From contig NXFV01001684.1 in assembly GCA_002803225.1 (NCBI GenBank), positions 1-64,000 on the forward strand: 64,000 nucleotides of DNA. The letters run 5' to 3'. The position numbers and the translations under genes were made by a program. Positions within the stretch are counted from its first letter, which is position 1. The number at the start of each line of letters is the position of its first letter. Below the pieces are notes generated by a model, which searched no databases, had not been told where the DNA came from, and was given only the letters and a program-made list of their open reading frames with translations. Of the stretch, positions 11,909 through 24,070 are shown piece after piece. Source of the stretch: Gamarada debralockiae (Eukaryota; Ascomycota; Leotiomycetes; Helotiales; Hyphodiscaceae).

Positions 11909-12972
11909 TTTCGGGGGTACTGAATGGTTTCAGTGGTGTTCTGAGGAGCTGTATGGCTACTGTCAGAAGTCGACTGGGAAGTAATTCATCCTGGGAGTGG
12001 TTGGATGATGGTTTGGGAATTCAATGGGCGCAACTGGTGGATAATATTACTAAATTATGTGCAATCAATTGGTTTGGAATCCAAGGGCCTGCAGTCAGAC
12101 TCGCGTTATAACCCGAACCGCCAACGAGTAGTTGAAAAAAGATCGCGTTATTAATCATTGGCTGATGGCCGTGACTTTCGGACATGAAAAAACAGTGAAA
12201 CCTGGGCCAATGATGCTTAATTCTCAACTAATAGAGTTGTGGTTCCATTATGTTAAATCCATAATCGTCAATGTCTCTCACTTTCCACGGGCGAACAGAA
12301 TCCCATGCACCCTCCGCAATACCCCGACATTTCGCTAACTCCTACTGTACGCCATTCCATCACTCCTAAATATCACTCGCTGGTTATCAGATAGCAATCC
12401 AGGGTACCTATCTAGAATATGTTGTATCATTTGGGATATAATTATCCGCTTTCGTTCAGCTTCTCTCATCCGTAAAATCTTTCTCATATGGACTGTGCTG
12501 GGTGTGTCCATCATGAGTCAACTCCAAAACACAGTGTATGTATATCCTGTCTCTACCGTCCAAGTCCAGTTGAATGTATTGTTTCAAATTCCTCTCCAAT
12601 TATTTCCAATTCATGCGGAATATTTCCATTCACTTTTGGAATACAGCTTCTCAGTTCCACTGACTCGGGTTCCCCGAGGTACCGATGTGCCATGGCTATT
12701 CGGTTTGTGGCGGGGCAGCCACGACCCTTAAACTGGGGAAGTGCGGGGTTCCCCCAATAGTAAATTTGACTGGTCAATCTCTACGAGGCAGCCAGATACT
12801 AAAAGATGATAAGGGCCTATTCCCAAAACAAGGAATATCAATACATCAACATTGAGCTAACGTTAGACTTCACTTCCTTCTTCTGTCTGTCAATCTTTCA
12901 TTGCAACATCTCTCGAGCTCCTTCACTCTGTTCTGTCTTTCATTAAACGACCCACTCTGAGAACAATTCACA
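11909..12972. other. Intergenic region and P450 promoter
   Basis: About 1.06 kb without a recognisable gene. The last 100-150 bases, pyrimidine-rich and ending in CACAATGG, are the likely 5' leader and core promoter of the P450 gene that starts at 12973. Confidence 0.4.
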
Positions 12973-14947
12973 ATGGAGGTTCCAAGCCTCCTAACAACCT
13001 CCCTCGTCGCGTCCGCGATAGGAATAGCTTCCCACCTCGGATACTTCATCCATGGCGAGCACCACAAGCAATCGCCCAAATACCTCCTCGCATTCACCAC
13101 AGCTCCAATCATCCTCTTCCTCGCCCTCGTTCGCCTAACAGATAACGCATCATACGCCCTCCTCGCCGAAACTACCGCCGTTTCAACGTTCTCATACTTC
13201 ACTGCACTCATCACGAGCATCCTCGTCTACCGTGTTTTATTTCATCCTCTGAGGAAGTTTCCCGGTCCATTTGGGTATCGGCTCAGTAAATTAGTGCAGG
13301 TAGCCAATATTGCGAAGGATTCGAATAATTATATTCAGGCCGAGGAGTTGAGGAAGAAATATGGTGATATTGTGAGGTCAGTTACCTTGGCTTGAGTTCT
13401 CGATCGGGCAAGGCTGATGGGCAAGAGTGTAGAGTGGGACCAAATGAGTTGACGATATTCACACCCGAAGGTCTTACGGCTATTGCTGGCCCAGGATCGA
13501 AATGCACAAAGGCAGCTTGGTACGACGGAACGGGACTGCCGTTTGCAACGTTGCACACTACTCGCGATCGTGTAGCTCACGATAAGAGACGAAAGACTTG
13601 GGATCGCGGTTTCAGTGCGAAAGGAAAGTTTCACCAGCCTTGAACTCTTCCCGTTCGAGGGCTAACCTATTATTCAGCTCTTCGCGATTACGAAAGCCGT
13701 GTAGTCAAATACTCGGACGAACTCATGGATCAGATGAGAGCATTCTCCGGAAAGCCTTTGAACGCTTCTCTCTGGCTGAACTTCTATTCCTTCGATGTTA
13801 TGGGAGATCTTGCTTTTGGACAGTCTTTTGATATGCTTAGGAGTGGAGAAAAGGTAAGCTATGCAAAGCTGTGAGGAACATTGACTGACGTTTCGCAGCA
13901 TCATGCCCTCAAGTTGTTGCAAGAGGGCATGGAACCTCTTGGCATCTTCACCCCCATTCCATGGATTTTCCCGATCTTGCATAGTATTCCTGGACTTGGC
14001 GCTGGTTTCAAAGAGTTCATTGCTTTTGGTGATGCTCAAGTGGCTGCTCGGAAGGAGGTATGTTAGGACTGCGTCCATGATTCAAAGGTGACACTAATGA
14101 AACTCTGTACAGAAAGAGCCTGAACAGTCGGACATCATGACCTGGCTAATTGATGCCGAAAAGAACAGCACTGATCCCATCAACAGAGACAAGCGGCAAG
14201 TAACCTCTACCAACCCACGCATATCCCATCGACTAACGCAACACAGATGGATGTCCGGAGATGCACGACTCATCATCGTCGCAGGAAGTGACACCACAGC
14301 CGCCGCTTTGACTTACATAATGTACCACCTAGCCAAGGCACCACGTTTCGTCACCAAACTTCGAGAAGAATTGAGAGAGATGAATTACCTCCCAGGATCC
14401 GAGACCGAGCTACGAGACATCCAAGATGCGAAGTACCTGAATGGAGTTATCAACGAGGCATTGCGTCTGCACCCTGCTGTTCCAAGTGGTTTTTTGAGAC
14501 TCACGCCTCCAGAGGGAATTAATATTGAGGGGACTTTCATCCCAGGAGGCGTTACGATTTCATCACCTCTTTATTCCATGGGACGACGTCAGTCAACCAC
14601 CTTTGCCTCTTCCACTTCTCCTTCCCCCTACAAAATAACTAACACTCATTATAGTGGAATCATGCTTCAAACACAGTGACGAATTCATTCCCGAGCGCTG
14701 GGGCGACAAACCAGATCTAATCCGCAACAAAGCTGCCTTTGCACCCTTCTCATCCGGTGTCTACTCATGTGTCGGGAAACAGCTCGCGCTCATGGAACTC
14801 CGCAGCGTAGTGGCGAGAACGGTTACGCAGTTTGATGTCAGTTTTGCTCCAGGAGAGGATGGGACGGATCTTTTGACGAAGACGAGAGATGTTTTTACGT
14901 TGGATTTGGCGCCGCTGAATTTAGTGTTTACTGAGAGGGAGAAGTGA
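12973..14947 (+). CDS. Cytochrome P450 monooxygenase
   Basis: Heme-thiolate monooxygenase, probably membrane-anchored in the ER through hydrophobic N-terminal segments (residues about 1-85). Seven exons: 12973-13376, 13433-13623, 13678-13853, 13899-14057, 14113-14195, 14247-14587, 14655-14947, totalling 549 codons (548 aa). Motifs: HPLRKFPGPFG (hinge), AGSDTTAA (I-helix), EALRLHP (ExxR), FIPERWGD, and FSSGVYSCVGKQLA with the heme-ligand Cys. Two oddities. The exon 5/6 intron uses a GC donor (GCAAGT at 14196). The exon 2/3 intron has GAAAGT where GTAAGT is expected at 13624, although the phase and protein (SAK then ALRDYE) demand that junction; unspliced, a TGA at 13641 ends the frame. The gene may thus be impaired. 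CYP family and substrate not assigned. The ADH gene follows on the same strand. Confidence 0.85.
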
Positions 14948-15502
14948 AAGGCTTGCTATGATTTTAAATGGTGTTTTAGGAGGAAAGGGAAGCAAGGAGG
15001 AGCGAATTGATGGCCTGTTGGTGAAGATTCGCTTGGACGTAGCCACTGAATTCAACCTGATTTCATCTGAATTTCCCCAGTCCTAAACTCAAAATCTTCC
15101 TCTGACTTTCCTCAATGTCGAGCGAGCCTCGCCTTATAACAAGTCTGCTACATAGCATCAAGCAGACGGGACGAGCATTGGATGAAATTCGGTACCTGGT
15201 TCGATCATCCGATATTCCAAGCAAGCGGCCTCGGATAGCGGATAACAACTTCCCCGTCGTCCCAAACATGATCCACGGGGAGCAGGATTGTGTGCTGCTG
15301 CGGGGTAGAAAAAAAGCCACTATTCTACCCCGCGGTTAGCAGTTCGGCTTAAGGCAACCTACCCCACCGACTCGGGGCAGCTCAATCTCCAACCTTCCCC
15401 AGACGAGGTCCTTTTCTTTAAATTACTTTTATGTAGGAAAGTAACCGCCAAGGTCTCTGCTCTTGTTTTGATTCTAGCCTATAAGAAGTTCTATTCGACA
15501 AA
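14948..15502. other. Intergenic region, ADH promoter
   Basis: About 555 bases between the P450 stop and the ADH start, with no gene recognised. The part before 15503 is AT-leaning and presumably holds the ADH promoter. Confidence 0.4.
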
Positions 15503-16886
15503 ATGAGTTCCATAGCCAACGGCACGAAAGTCAACAAGGCTGTAATCTATAGCGAGCCTGGAACGATCAAGACGGAAGTGGTTGAACTTCCAATTGAGAA
15601 GCCTGGCCCTGGACAAGTTCTTGTCCGATTGTGAGCTCCCCATCTTCAAAACATCCTCCAAGGCAGAACGAAAATCTCACAAATTGAAACAGGTTGTACT
15701 CGGGCGTCTGCCACACAGACTACGGATTCTGCACCAACGCTTTCCACAACCTACCAGCTCCAACACCAAAAGGCCAAGTTGGAGGTCATGAAGGTTAGTC
15801 AGATATCCGATGTTGGTTAGTGGAAATGCTGATAAGGACATGTGAACAGGAGTAGGAGAAGTAATCGAGCTAGGTCCCGGCGTCGTCACACCGGCAATTG
15901 GGAGCAAAGTAGGCATCAAGTACGGGGCTTATGCATGTCTGGCGTGCGGTATGTTTTTGCCCTCCCCTTTATTCTCACCCCTCAAAATTATATAGTTAGA
16001 GTATACTGAGAGAAATATAGACCGTTGCCTAGCAGGAGGCGAAACCTGTTGCACATCCACCAAAATATCCGGTTATTTCACACCCGGCACGTTCCAGCAA
16101 TACTGCGTTGCCTCCGCTACATATGCCACTCCCATCCCCGACACCGTGACCGACCTCGCGGGCGCCGCTCCTCTCATGTGCGGCGGCATAACCGTCTACG
16201 CAGCGCTGAAACGCGCGAAGGTCCTACCCGGGGACTGGGTTCTAATTTCTGGTGCCGGAGGCGGACTGGGGCATTTGGCTATTCAGTATGGGAAGGCTTT
16301 TGGAGTGAGAGTTTTGGCGCTGGATGTTGGGAGCAAGGAGCCGTTTTGTAAGGGGTTGGGAGCCGAGGAATTCATCAATTTCACGAAGTTTAAGGACGAT
16401 GCTGCGTTGAAGGAGGAGGTTCATAAAGTTACTGGTGGAGGAGCGAAGACGGTGATTATGTGTGCGAGTAGTGAGAAAGCATACGCACAGGCTGTGGGGT
16501 GGTTGGGATTCCGCGGAACGTTGGTCTGTCTTGGTGTTCCGGAGGGGAAGCGGAGTCCAATTGCGGGGGCTGTCGTGGAGGATCTGATCGGGTTGGAACT
16601 TACTATATTTGGTGAGCGGATGAGGCCTGTAGGAAGGAGGAACTAATGCTAACTTTTATTTAGCTCTTAAATCAGGAAATCGACAAGAGGCGAAGGAATG
16701 TTTAGAGATGGTTGCCAGAGGCTTAGTGAAGACGGAGTATAAATTGAGACCAATGGAGGACTTGACGAAGGTGAGTGGAGACCGGAGAAGGATGGGTTTG
16801 AAAGAGGGGATGATTGACTTTATTAGATATTTCAAGAGATGGAAACCGGAACGATCAGTGGAAGGGCTGTTCTCGACCTGCGCTGA
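15503..16886 (+). CDS. Zinc-dependent alcohol dehydrogenase (ADH1-like)
   Basis: Medium-chain NAD(P)-dependent alcohol dehydrogenase, reversible oxidation of primary alcohols to aldehydes, probably cytosolic. Six exons: 15503-15630, 15693-15793, 15850-15948, 16021-16611, 16664-16770, 16827-16886; the sum is 362 codons (361 aa), the usual size. Catalytic zinc ligands: Cys in SGVCHTDYG and His/Glu in GGHEGVGEV. Structural zinc cysteines: ACLACDRCLAGGETCC (CX2CX2CX7C). Nucleotide-binding loop: GAGGGLGHLAIQYGKA. The C-terminal exon supplies IFQEMETGTISGRAVLDL, the standard family ending. It lies downstream of the P450 on the same strand and converges on the ABC transporter with only about 147 bases between their stop codons. 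Confidence 0.93.
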
Positions 16887-17033
16887 AAACCTTTCATATA
16901 TTCAAATCTATATAACTTCCTCTACGTACCCTCCCAATTTATCCATGATGAAAGTAAAGCTTTTCATCCAGACAAGCCTCCCATATAAAACTTCTCCAGA
17001 CCCCTCTCAAACATCCAATCCTCCTATCACCAC

Positions 17034-20000
17034 TCACTCCATATGGCTCATCATATTCCCCGGTTCCCCTTGCTCAAGAACCTTCCCCTTCCCCAGCACA
17101 ACTACAAAATCAGCATTCTTCACCGCCTCAACCCGATGCGCAATCGTAATAACAGTACTCTCCCTCATCTCCTCCCTCAGAATCTCCTGAATCCGCATCG
17201 CTGTCTCCATATCGATGCTCGCCGTCGCCTCATCCATAACCACAATCGGGCTTCGTCTCAACAACGCTCTCGCCAAGCCCACCAACTGTCTCTGACCTTG
17301 GGACAAATTCTTGCCGCCAGTGTCAATGTGCATGTCGAGTGTCCAGTTATGGCGCTGAGCGATTTTCTCGAGGACGGTGGAACATTCGTGGTCGGAGTAT
17401 TCGTCGAGGGGATCGAGATTTTGACGCATGCTGCCAGGGAAGAGGACAGGTTCTTGTGCAAGAAAGGTAACACGCTTGCGGAGGGCTTGGGTGTTTACTG
17501 TTGAGATGTCTACACCGTCGATTAAGATGCGGCCTGAGACTGGCAGAGTTGTTGCGAGGAGCGAGAGGGCTAAGGTTGATTTGCCTGAACCGGTACGACC
17601 GATCAATGCAGTCGTAGATCCTCCTTTGATTTTGAACGATACCTCTGATATAGCGGGATCGAGATGTGGTGCATATTGAATTGTTACGTTTTCAAATATA
17701 ATGTCGCCGCCGAGTGAAGGCCACCACGCTGGTGGATGGACTGATCCGGGAGGCTCCTGCTCCAGATGAAGTAGTTCGACCACTCGCTCAACTGAAACGA
17801 AATCCATTTGAAGTTGGCCGTATTGTTTGCACAGCGCATGTGTTGAGATGACGAACTTCGACGCCGCGGTTAGGACAAAAGCTGTCAGACCAGGTGAGAC
17901 CCCAGTGTATAGTGCCAAAGCAGTCAAGACAAACGTCGAGCAAGCTGAAAGATTGTCGAAACGATACATCAACCACGCTTGGAGGCTCCAGTAGAAGTGA
18001 TCCATCTTCTGGAAATTATCCGTCACGGCGATGACCCGGTCTTGGAATCGGTACTGGGCGCAAAAAGCGCGGACCGTTGTGAGACCATCCACGAGGGCTC
18101 CGAAGTTCGAGAGCAACGGACTGAGAGACACCATCTCGAGACGACGAAGATTTTGAGATGTTGGGAGGAAATGTAGGAAGATGATGACGAATGCAATGGT
18201 GAGTCCGATCGCAAAGATGAGAAACAGTGGAGTTACTGAGCCAATAACAACAACTGATGAGATCCAAGCAATCGATAGCATTGCGACGTTTTGAAATTGA
18301 TTGCTGATGTTGCCATCTACGGTGTTGATGTCGGAGGTCAACCGATTCATCAGGCGGCCAACAGGCGTGACATCGTAGAAGCGGAATGTAGCGTGGGTGA
18401 CTTTCGTAACAGCCCTTTCGAAGAGTTCCTTTCCTGCTTTGTAGACGATCACAAGCATAAACCCCTGAGATACCAGGAATGCGATCGACTGTGCCGCAGC
18501 AATGAGGAAGAACCCAATGAGCCAAGGCCGGATGTTTGTCTCTGGTGACGGCAGTCTATCGAATGGGTTCGAAGCGACTTGCTCTTCGGGTGAGCCGTAC
18601 GCTTCACCCCACTGCTTGAGGAACCAGGTTTCTCCAACCTCGATAAGTCGGTATAAAGCCAGGACTACGATCAGAACGAACCACCATTTGAGCTTTCCTG
18701 CTTTGATGTACTCCCAGTAGACTGAAGCCATGACTCCACCATGTGCCCGATGCTCGTCTTCCATGAACTTCTCGGGTATGGCAGCAAATTGCTGTTGTGC
18801 GGCCTTTCTCTCCTCTTCTTCAGTCGCTTGGTCTGAAGAAGTGACTCTGTGCAACGCATCAGACGAAATGGAATTCGGGTCAATAACAGTAGCTCGGCCA
18901 TTAGCTATCTGGACAACTTGTTGTGCCACATTGAGACACAGCTCTGTCCGATGGGTGACCAGAATAGTAGTACGGTCCTTCATCAAAGGGCCAGATAGAC
19001 ACCTTCGCACGATCATATCCGCAGTCTGATGATCTAAGGCCGAGAGTGGGTCATCAAGAAACAATATTCTCGAGTTGGAGTAAACTGCTCTCGCTAAAGC
19101 GACGCGGGCTCGTTGTCCACCTGAAAGACCAATTCCATTCTCCCCAATCATCGAGAGGTCGCCATGTTTGAAGTTCGCCATGTCTGGGATGAGAGCGCAG
19201 GCATCTAGTACTTGTCTGTACCGAGTTTCGTCGTATGGAGAAGAGAATAGGATGTTCTCCCTGATACTCATACTCTGCAACCAGGCAGTTTGAGAGCAGT
19301 ACCCAACCATCTCGTTTGACCGATGGTATTCGCCATTCTTTTGATCAAGCTCACCAAGCAATGCCTGAAGCAAGGCGGTCTTGCCAGCGCCCACTTCACC
19401 ACATACAACCGTAAGCCCAACTGGAAACGAAAGAGTGATGTCGGATAAAACAGGCTCTTCAGCACCAGGCCAAGCGAACGATGTATTCGTCATTTCAAGC
19501 CTAACCTCTGAGCTTTGATTCTGCTCTTCCCCTTCCTCTTTATCGGGTTCTTTCATGAACTCTTCCAGACGCTCAACTGCAACTTTTGCATTCAAGAGAA
19601 CAGTAATGAGGTTCGGTAAATCGCGAAGACTGGATTCGAGCATGCTGAACAACTGCAAGGCAGGAAAGGCGATATCGACTTGTAAAGGCTGGCCAGCCCA
19701 AACAGTGTAGGCGTAAAAAGCCGCAACTGGGAACATACCACTTGAGAAAGTGTTCGTGAAGCTGATCAAGATCTTCCAGATACTGGTAATGATTCTGAGA
19801 TTGAGTTCATGCTGCCTGGATTCCATGATCCGGTTCAGCCAGACATCTTGCCAGCCATAATATCGTAAGTGTCGGATTGCCTCTACGAGTTGGGAGATCT
19901 TGTGGAGTTTGACATCGGTGGCGACTCTTCGTTCCCTTCCCCAACTTAAAAGTGTTCGTGCGATGAGGGCATTGACAGCTTGAGCGAAAAAGACGGTGAC

Positions 20001-21733
20001 TACTCCGATCAAGCATGGCCAGCCTATCAATCTCCAAATCAAGACCACTGACAAGATTAAGCCCAGTGGAATTGTAATGAGGAGCGAGAATTCCCAAAAT
20101 CTTCATGAAGTTAGCGATCACGCTAGACAAGGAATATAAGGATAATTGCCTTTGAGCGACTTCGTAAGCGTCAAAGCTAAAATTGATGTCAGTTGAAAAA
20201 CACTCATCGCATTGTTCAAGCTGCGAACTCACCGCATTAGATTCATAATCTTCCCCATTGACGCCAGTTCTTTGGATTTGTCTGAATTCTTTGCTTTCTT
20301 TGAGCGGAAGGGCCTTCCGAGAAAGTCGATCACTTTCGCCCAACATGAGCGATCCAGTTTCTTCGCGATTCCATTCCCATTCATCTTAGAGTTTTCATCT
20401 TGTCTCGCTTTGCTGCTCACACTGACTACTTTTCGAGATAATGTCTTCTCGTACAGCATCGTAATCATTTCGCCACGAGATCTTTCATATGCTCGCCTTC
20501 CAAACCAGAGACTGAAAACAGCCGACTGACTGGCAATCAAACGTACGATAAGTGAAAGGATCGCGTAGGTCAAGGCCGCACGCCTGGGTGCATCGGGATC
20601 TTCCATTGATTGAAGAATCTTTTGCAAAAATACGGGAGCAGAGAAATCTACAAGGCATGAGCCAAGTATTTGTGGGGTCAAGACCAGGAAACTTACTTGC
20701 AAATTGCTCGATAATTGCCAGAATTGATATGATGAAGAGATCAAGTCCGTTGGCATCCAGAAGACGTCTCAACACAGAGCCCTGCAACTCCCTGAATCGG
20801 TCGTGCAGTTTCCTGTGTTGAAACTCATATCCTAGAAACCACACATCGTCGTCATTCAGCTGTCTGGCGTTGCCTAACGAGATGAGGGGTGCCATCCATG
20901 AAACGGTCATCCATTGCCATAGAGTCACATTATCTTCCGGAGTTCGAAGTTCTGATGTTGGAGGACTGAATGCTGCACTGATCTCTTTCGAGGACAGACT
21001 GGGATCTCGCATGGGCATCAAAAGGATCACGACAATGGCACAAGCCGATGACAGTAAAGCAAAGACTGCAGGCAAGTCATTAGTCCGTAATATTGGAATG
21101 CTGTCGACCAAAATGGTGAATTGCGAGGCGAAGATGCTGATATAGAGAACAAGCAGAGATTTTGGGGTAGCAGTTGGTCGATATATGGCGATTAGAAGGC
21201 AAGCAAAAGCCCAGGATGCGGCGGGATAGATCATCTGGAATCGAAGATTCGGAAGAAAGATGGTGAGCAATTGCAGAGCAAGGCCGATGATCGAAACGAC
21301 CAGTAGCAAAATTGTTGGTCGACCGTACGAAAGTTTGCTTCTTCCGAATAGCTCCTCTTCTTGCTCCTTGGGTTCTTCGACAAATTTTCGTGACCATCTG
21401 GGTGACAGCCAGCCGCGGGGCAAAAGCTGCAGTGCGATAACAAAGACGATGCATATTATAACAACCGCAGGAATCGCTGCAATAAACGGAAGAGAGCATG
21501 GCTCAAAACGAGCGTGAATGGGATCCTAGAATTGAATCAATCAACGTTTTTGATATGGAAAGACATTAATGAAAAGGGTGAGCGGGGTACTGTACCCAGA
21601 TACGAGAACATTGAAGTGGATTTTCTTCCCCACTCTGATGACGGTGGAAGCCGGTGACAGCTTCGTTGACCTTGAACTGATGATGAAGATATATCCCAGC
21701 AGTGGGATCCTGAATTCTAAATTGCTCCATCAT
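17034..21733 (-). CDS. ABCC-type (MRP-like) full-length ABC transporter
   Basis: ATP-driven exporter of the MRP/ABCC subfamily, in plasma or vacuolar membrane, typically for conjugates, drugs or metabolites. Proposed exons: 21733-21596, 21525-20697, 20647-20233, 20176-20150 (27 nt), 20100-17034; total 1492 codons (1491 aa). Several N-terminal TM helices precede TMD1. NBD1 has GEVGAGKTALLQ (Walker A), LSGGQRARVALARA (signature) and ILFLDDPLSALD, with Asp in place of the catalytic Glu as is usual in ABCC NBD1. TMD2 follows, then NBD2: GRTGSGKSTLALSLL, LSQGQRQLVGLARA, IVVMDEATASID. The tiny exon is flanked upstream by a 56-nt intron and downstream by a GC-AG intron (GCAATT at 20149, branch-like GCTAAC). 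The first exon is phase-compatible but otherwise unsupported, so the start is uncertain. Converges on the ADH gene. Confidence 0.9.
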
Positions 21734-22084
21734 TCAATTGCTGCCCCTTTCCTCTTGGCTGCCGCCTTCGAGAGTGGAGTCACCGCCACACTGTCTCGAT
21801 TCTCGAAATGGAATGTTCAATGAGTCCCCAGCGTAGTAGAACCCCAACTTTTGACCGTGCGATGATCATTGGGATGATATCCAAAGCAATAAAGAATGAG
21901 TCGGTAGATACAAAGCCAGACCCGAACCTGAGAGCAAGTTGCGCGACGCTACAAGACAGAAGGGAAGGTGGGGTGAAAGGCGGATTTATCCTTCGCTAAA
22001 TCCACGCCTGGTGCAGAATTAGTGCAGACCTTGACGGGACTCTTTTCCCAAGAACACCACCATGGGTGAGATTGACGGGAATGA
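21734..22084. other. Divergent promoter between ABC transporter and HET gene
   Basis: About 350 bases separating two divergently transcribed genes. No coding feature recognised. The exact left boundary depends on the uncertain first exon of the ABC transporter. Confidence 0.4.
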
Positions 22085-24070
22085 ATGTATCACATTACCC
22101 GACTCCTTTTAATCCGGAGGGGAGGAGGTTTTCTTTGTATTTCGAACCGATACCTATCGACCTCAAGCACACGTCAGCCTTTCAAATACGCGCCTCTTAA
22201 TCTCAAAAACAACGAGATCAGACTGCTCACTGTGCTACCCCCCAAGCACCCAGACTTTCAAGAATTGCACTGCTCTCTCACCCACTCATCACTCGATTCC
22301 CAACAAGAATATCACGCCCTCTCGTACACCTGGCGCAATGACGACCTTTACTCGCCTGAGGAAGCCCTCACCTACCCCGGAGAATATGCTGAAATCCTGG
22401 TTAATGGCGAACGACTAAGGGTTGGCCATAACCTGGCCGCCGCTCTGAGAGCTCGAAGATCTCACAAGTATAGAGATATACCTCTTTGGGTGGATGCCAT
22501 TTCGATCAATCAGAGTGAGACTGCTGAGCGCAGTGAACAGATCTTGCGCATGCGGGATATCTATGCACGTGCCTCGAAAGTCACGGTTTGGCTTGGTCCA
22601 GAGCGGAGGGACAGCCAGAAAGCATTCCAATTCATTGAGATGCTTCACAATCGCTCCAAAGAGTTTGAAGGTTGGGTCAAAGACCCGTCAACAGGTGGCT
22701 GGATGAAAGATAGTTCAGGTTTCGCGACATGGTTCCAGGAGTCGTTGCTGCGACGAAGATATCCTCAAGAGTGGCAAGCTGTACACCGGCTTTTTCGCCG
22801 CACTTGGTGGAAAAGGATCTGGATTGTTCAAGAGATGCTCGCTGCGAGGAATGTGGTGCTGTTCTGTGGAGATCGCACCTTGGACCCTGTTCATTTGTCT
22901 GGGTTTTTCGATCTACTAGTTGCGCAAGGGATAATGTATCTGCCCTTACTTTCGAAACTCGAGGGCATCGTGCTAGAGTACGACACATTTTCGCTCGCTC
23001 GCGCCTATCTACGACAAGAGACTTGGAAGAATGTCTCTCTTCTCCAGGCGCTATACCGGACTGGGATGTCACTTTCATCTGAACCACGCGACAAAATCTA
23101 CGCGGTGCTCAATCTAGCAAACGATGGCCATAAAATTGTTGCTAAGCCTGATTACTCGCTGTCCATCCGTCAGATCTATATACAGCTGGTCATTTCAATG
23201 GTCAAGGAGACGGGACGCCTGGATGTTCTGAGCCTGGCCGGCTTGCCAGTTTACCCCCGAAAACTAGACATCAACCTCCCTACCTGGGCACCAGACTGGA
23301 CTTATCGTGTGACGAGCACGATCAACTCATCAATCGGCGACGTGAAGCCCGTCTGGACAGACAGACACTCCCAAGCGGTCACAACATTCGCCAACGACTC
23401 CGACATTCTAAAAGCCCGCGGCTTCATCATCGACACAATCGACGGCCTCGCTCACTGCATCGGCGGTCCTGAGAGTGGTGTCTCCAACCACCAACTCCAC
23501 CAGTCAACTTCCCGCTCCAACCCATACACCGGCTGGGACGCCATTGACGCAATCTGGCGTTCACTGGTCGCTGATCTCATCTCATGCCATCACAGCTCTT
23601 ATGAAGCATTAAACCTATTCCTTCGTCAATGCCGCTCCTCTTCCTCCATCAACGCTTCTCTCGTAAAACCCTATACCTTCACAAATTGGTATAAAATCAA
23701 CAAATCCCTCGTTGTTGCAGGTAGGACGATTGAGGACTGGGGTAACGACCCAGCAGTACCATGGACCGATGATGGAATCGAGTCAGAGGGAAGTGAAACG
23801 GATTTATTTTATTATAGGTTGGCATCGCATTGGAGGTCGAGGAGATTTTTTACGACGATGAAGGGGTATGCGGGGTTGGGTCCTTTGACGAGTAGGCTGG
23901 GGGACAAGGTTTGTGTGATCTTGGGGTGCTGTACACCGGTTTTATTGCGTGAGATTGATGGGCATTTTGAGGTTGTTGGGGAATGTTATGTTCATGGTAT
24001 TATGCATGGAGAGGCGATGGTAGATCTCGATGCTGGGAAGTACGAGTTGGAGGATTTTGAGATCTGGTGA
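22085..24070 (+). CDS. HET-domain protein with presequence-like N-terminus
   Basis: Uninterrupted 661-aa HET protein, putative non-self recognition factor. HET motifs: EYHALSYTWRNDD at about residue 74, LWVDAISINQSE, LRMRDIYARASKVTVWLGP, and WWKRIWIVQEMLAARNVVLFCG. The C-terminal region contains the usual LASHWRSRRFFTTMKGYAGLGP and ALLREIDGHFEVVGECYVHGIM-type blocks (here VLLREIDGHFEVVG). The start at 22085 seems forced: no other Met precedes the HET core in this frame and no upstream exon is evident. That makes the first ~35 residues (MYHITRLLLIRRGGG and RYLSTSSTRQP) Arg-rich, hydroxylated and free of acidic residues, like a mitochondrial presequence. This targeting is an inference. No introns or stops; appears functional. 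Confidence 0.9.
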   Translation: MYHITRLLLIRRGGGFLCISNRYLSTSSTRQPFKYAPLNLKNNEIRLLTVLPPKHPDFQELHCSLTHSSLDSQQEYHALSYTWRNDDLYSPEEALTYPGEYAEILVNGERLRVGHNLAAALRARRSHKYRDIPLWVDAISINQSETAERSEQILRMRDIYARASKVTVWLGPERRDSQKAFQFIEMLHNRSKEFEGWVKDPSTGGWMKDSSGFATWFQESLLRRRYPQEWQAVHRLFRRTWWKRIWIVQEMLAARNVVLFCGDRTLDPVHLSGFFDLLVAQGIMYLPLLSKLEGIVLEYDTFSLARAYLRQETWKNVSLLQALYRTGMSLSSEPRDKIYAVLNLANDGHKIVAKPDYSLSIRQIYIQLVISMVKETGRLDVLSLAGLPVYPRKLDINLPTWAPDWTYRVTSTINSSIGDVKPVWTDRHSQAVTTFANDSDILKARGFIIDTIDGLAHCIGGPESGVSNHQLHQSTSRSNPYTGWDAIDAIWRSLVADLISCHHSSYEALNLFLRQCRSSSSINASLVKPYTFTNWYKINKSLVVAGRTIEDWGNDPAVPWTDDGIESEGSETDLFYYRLASHWRSRRFFTTMKGYAGLGPLTSRLGDKVCVILGCCTPVLLREIDGHFEVVGECYVHGIMHGEAMVDLDAGKYELEDFEIW

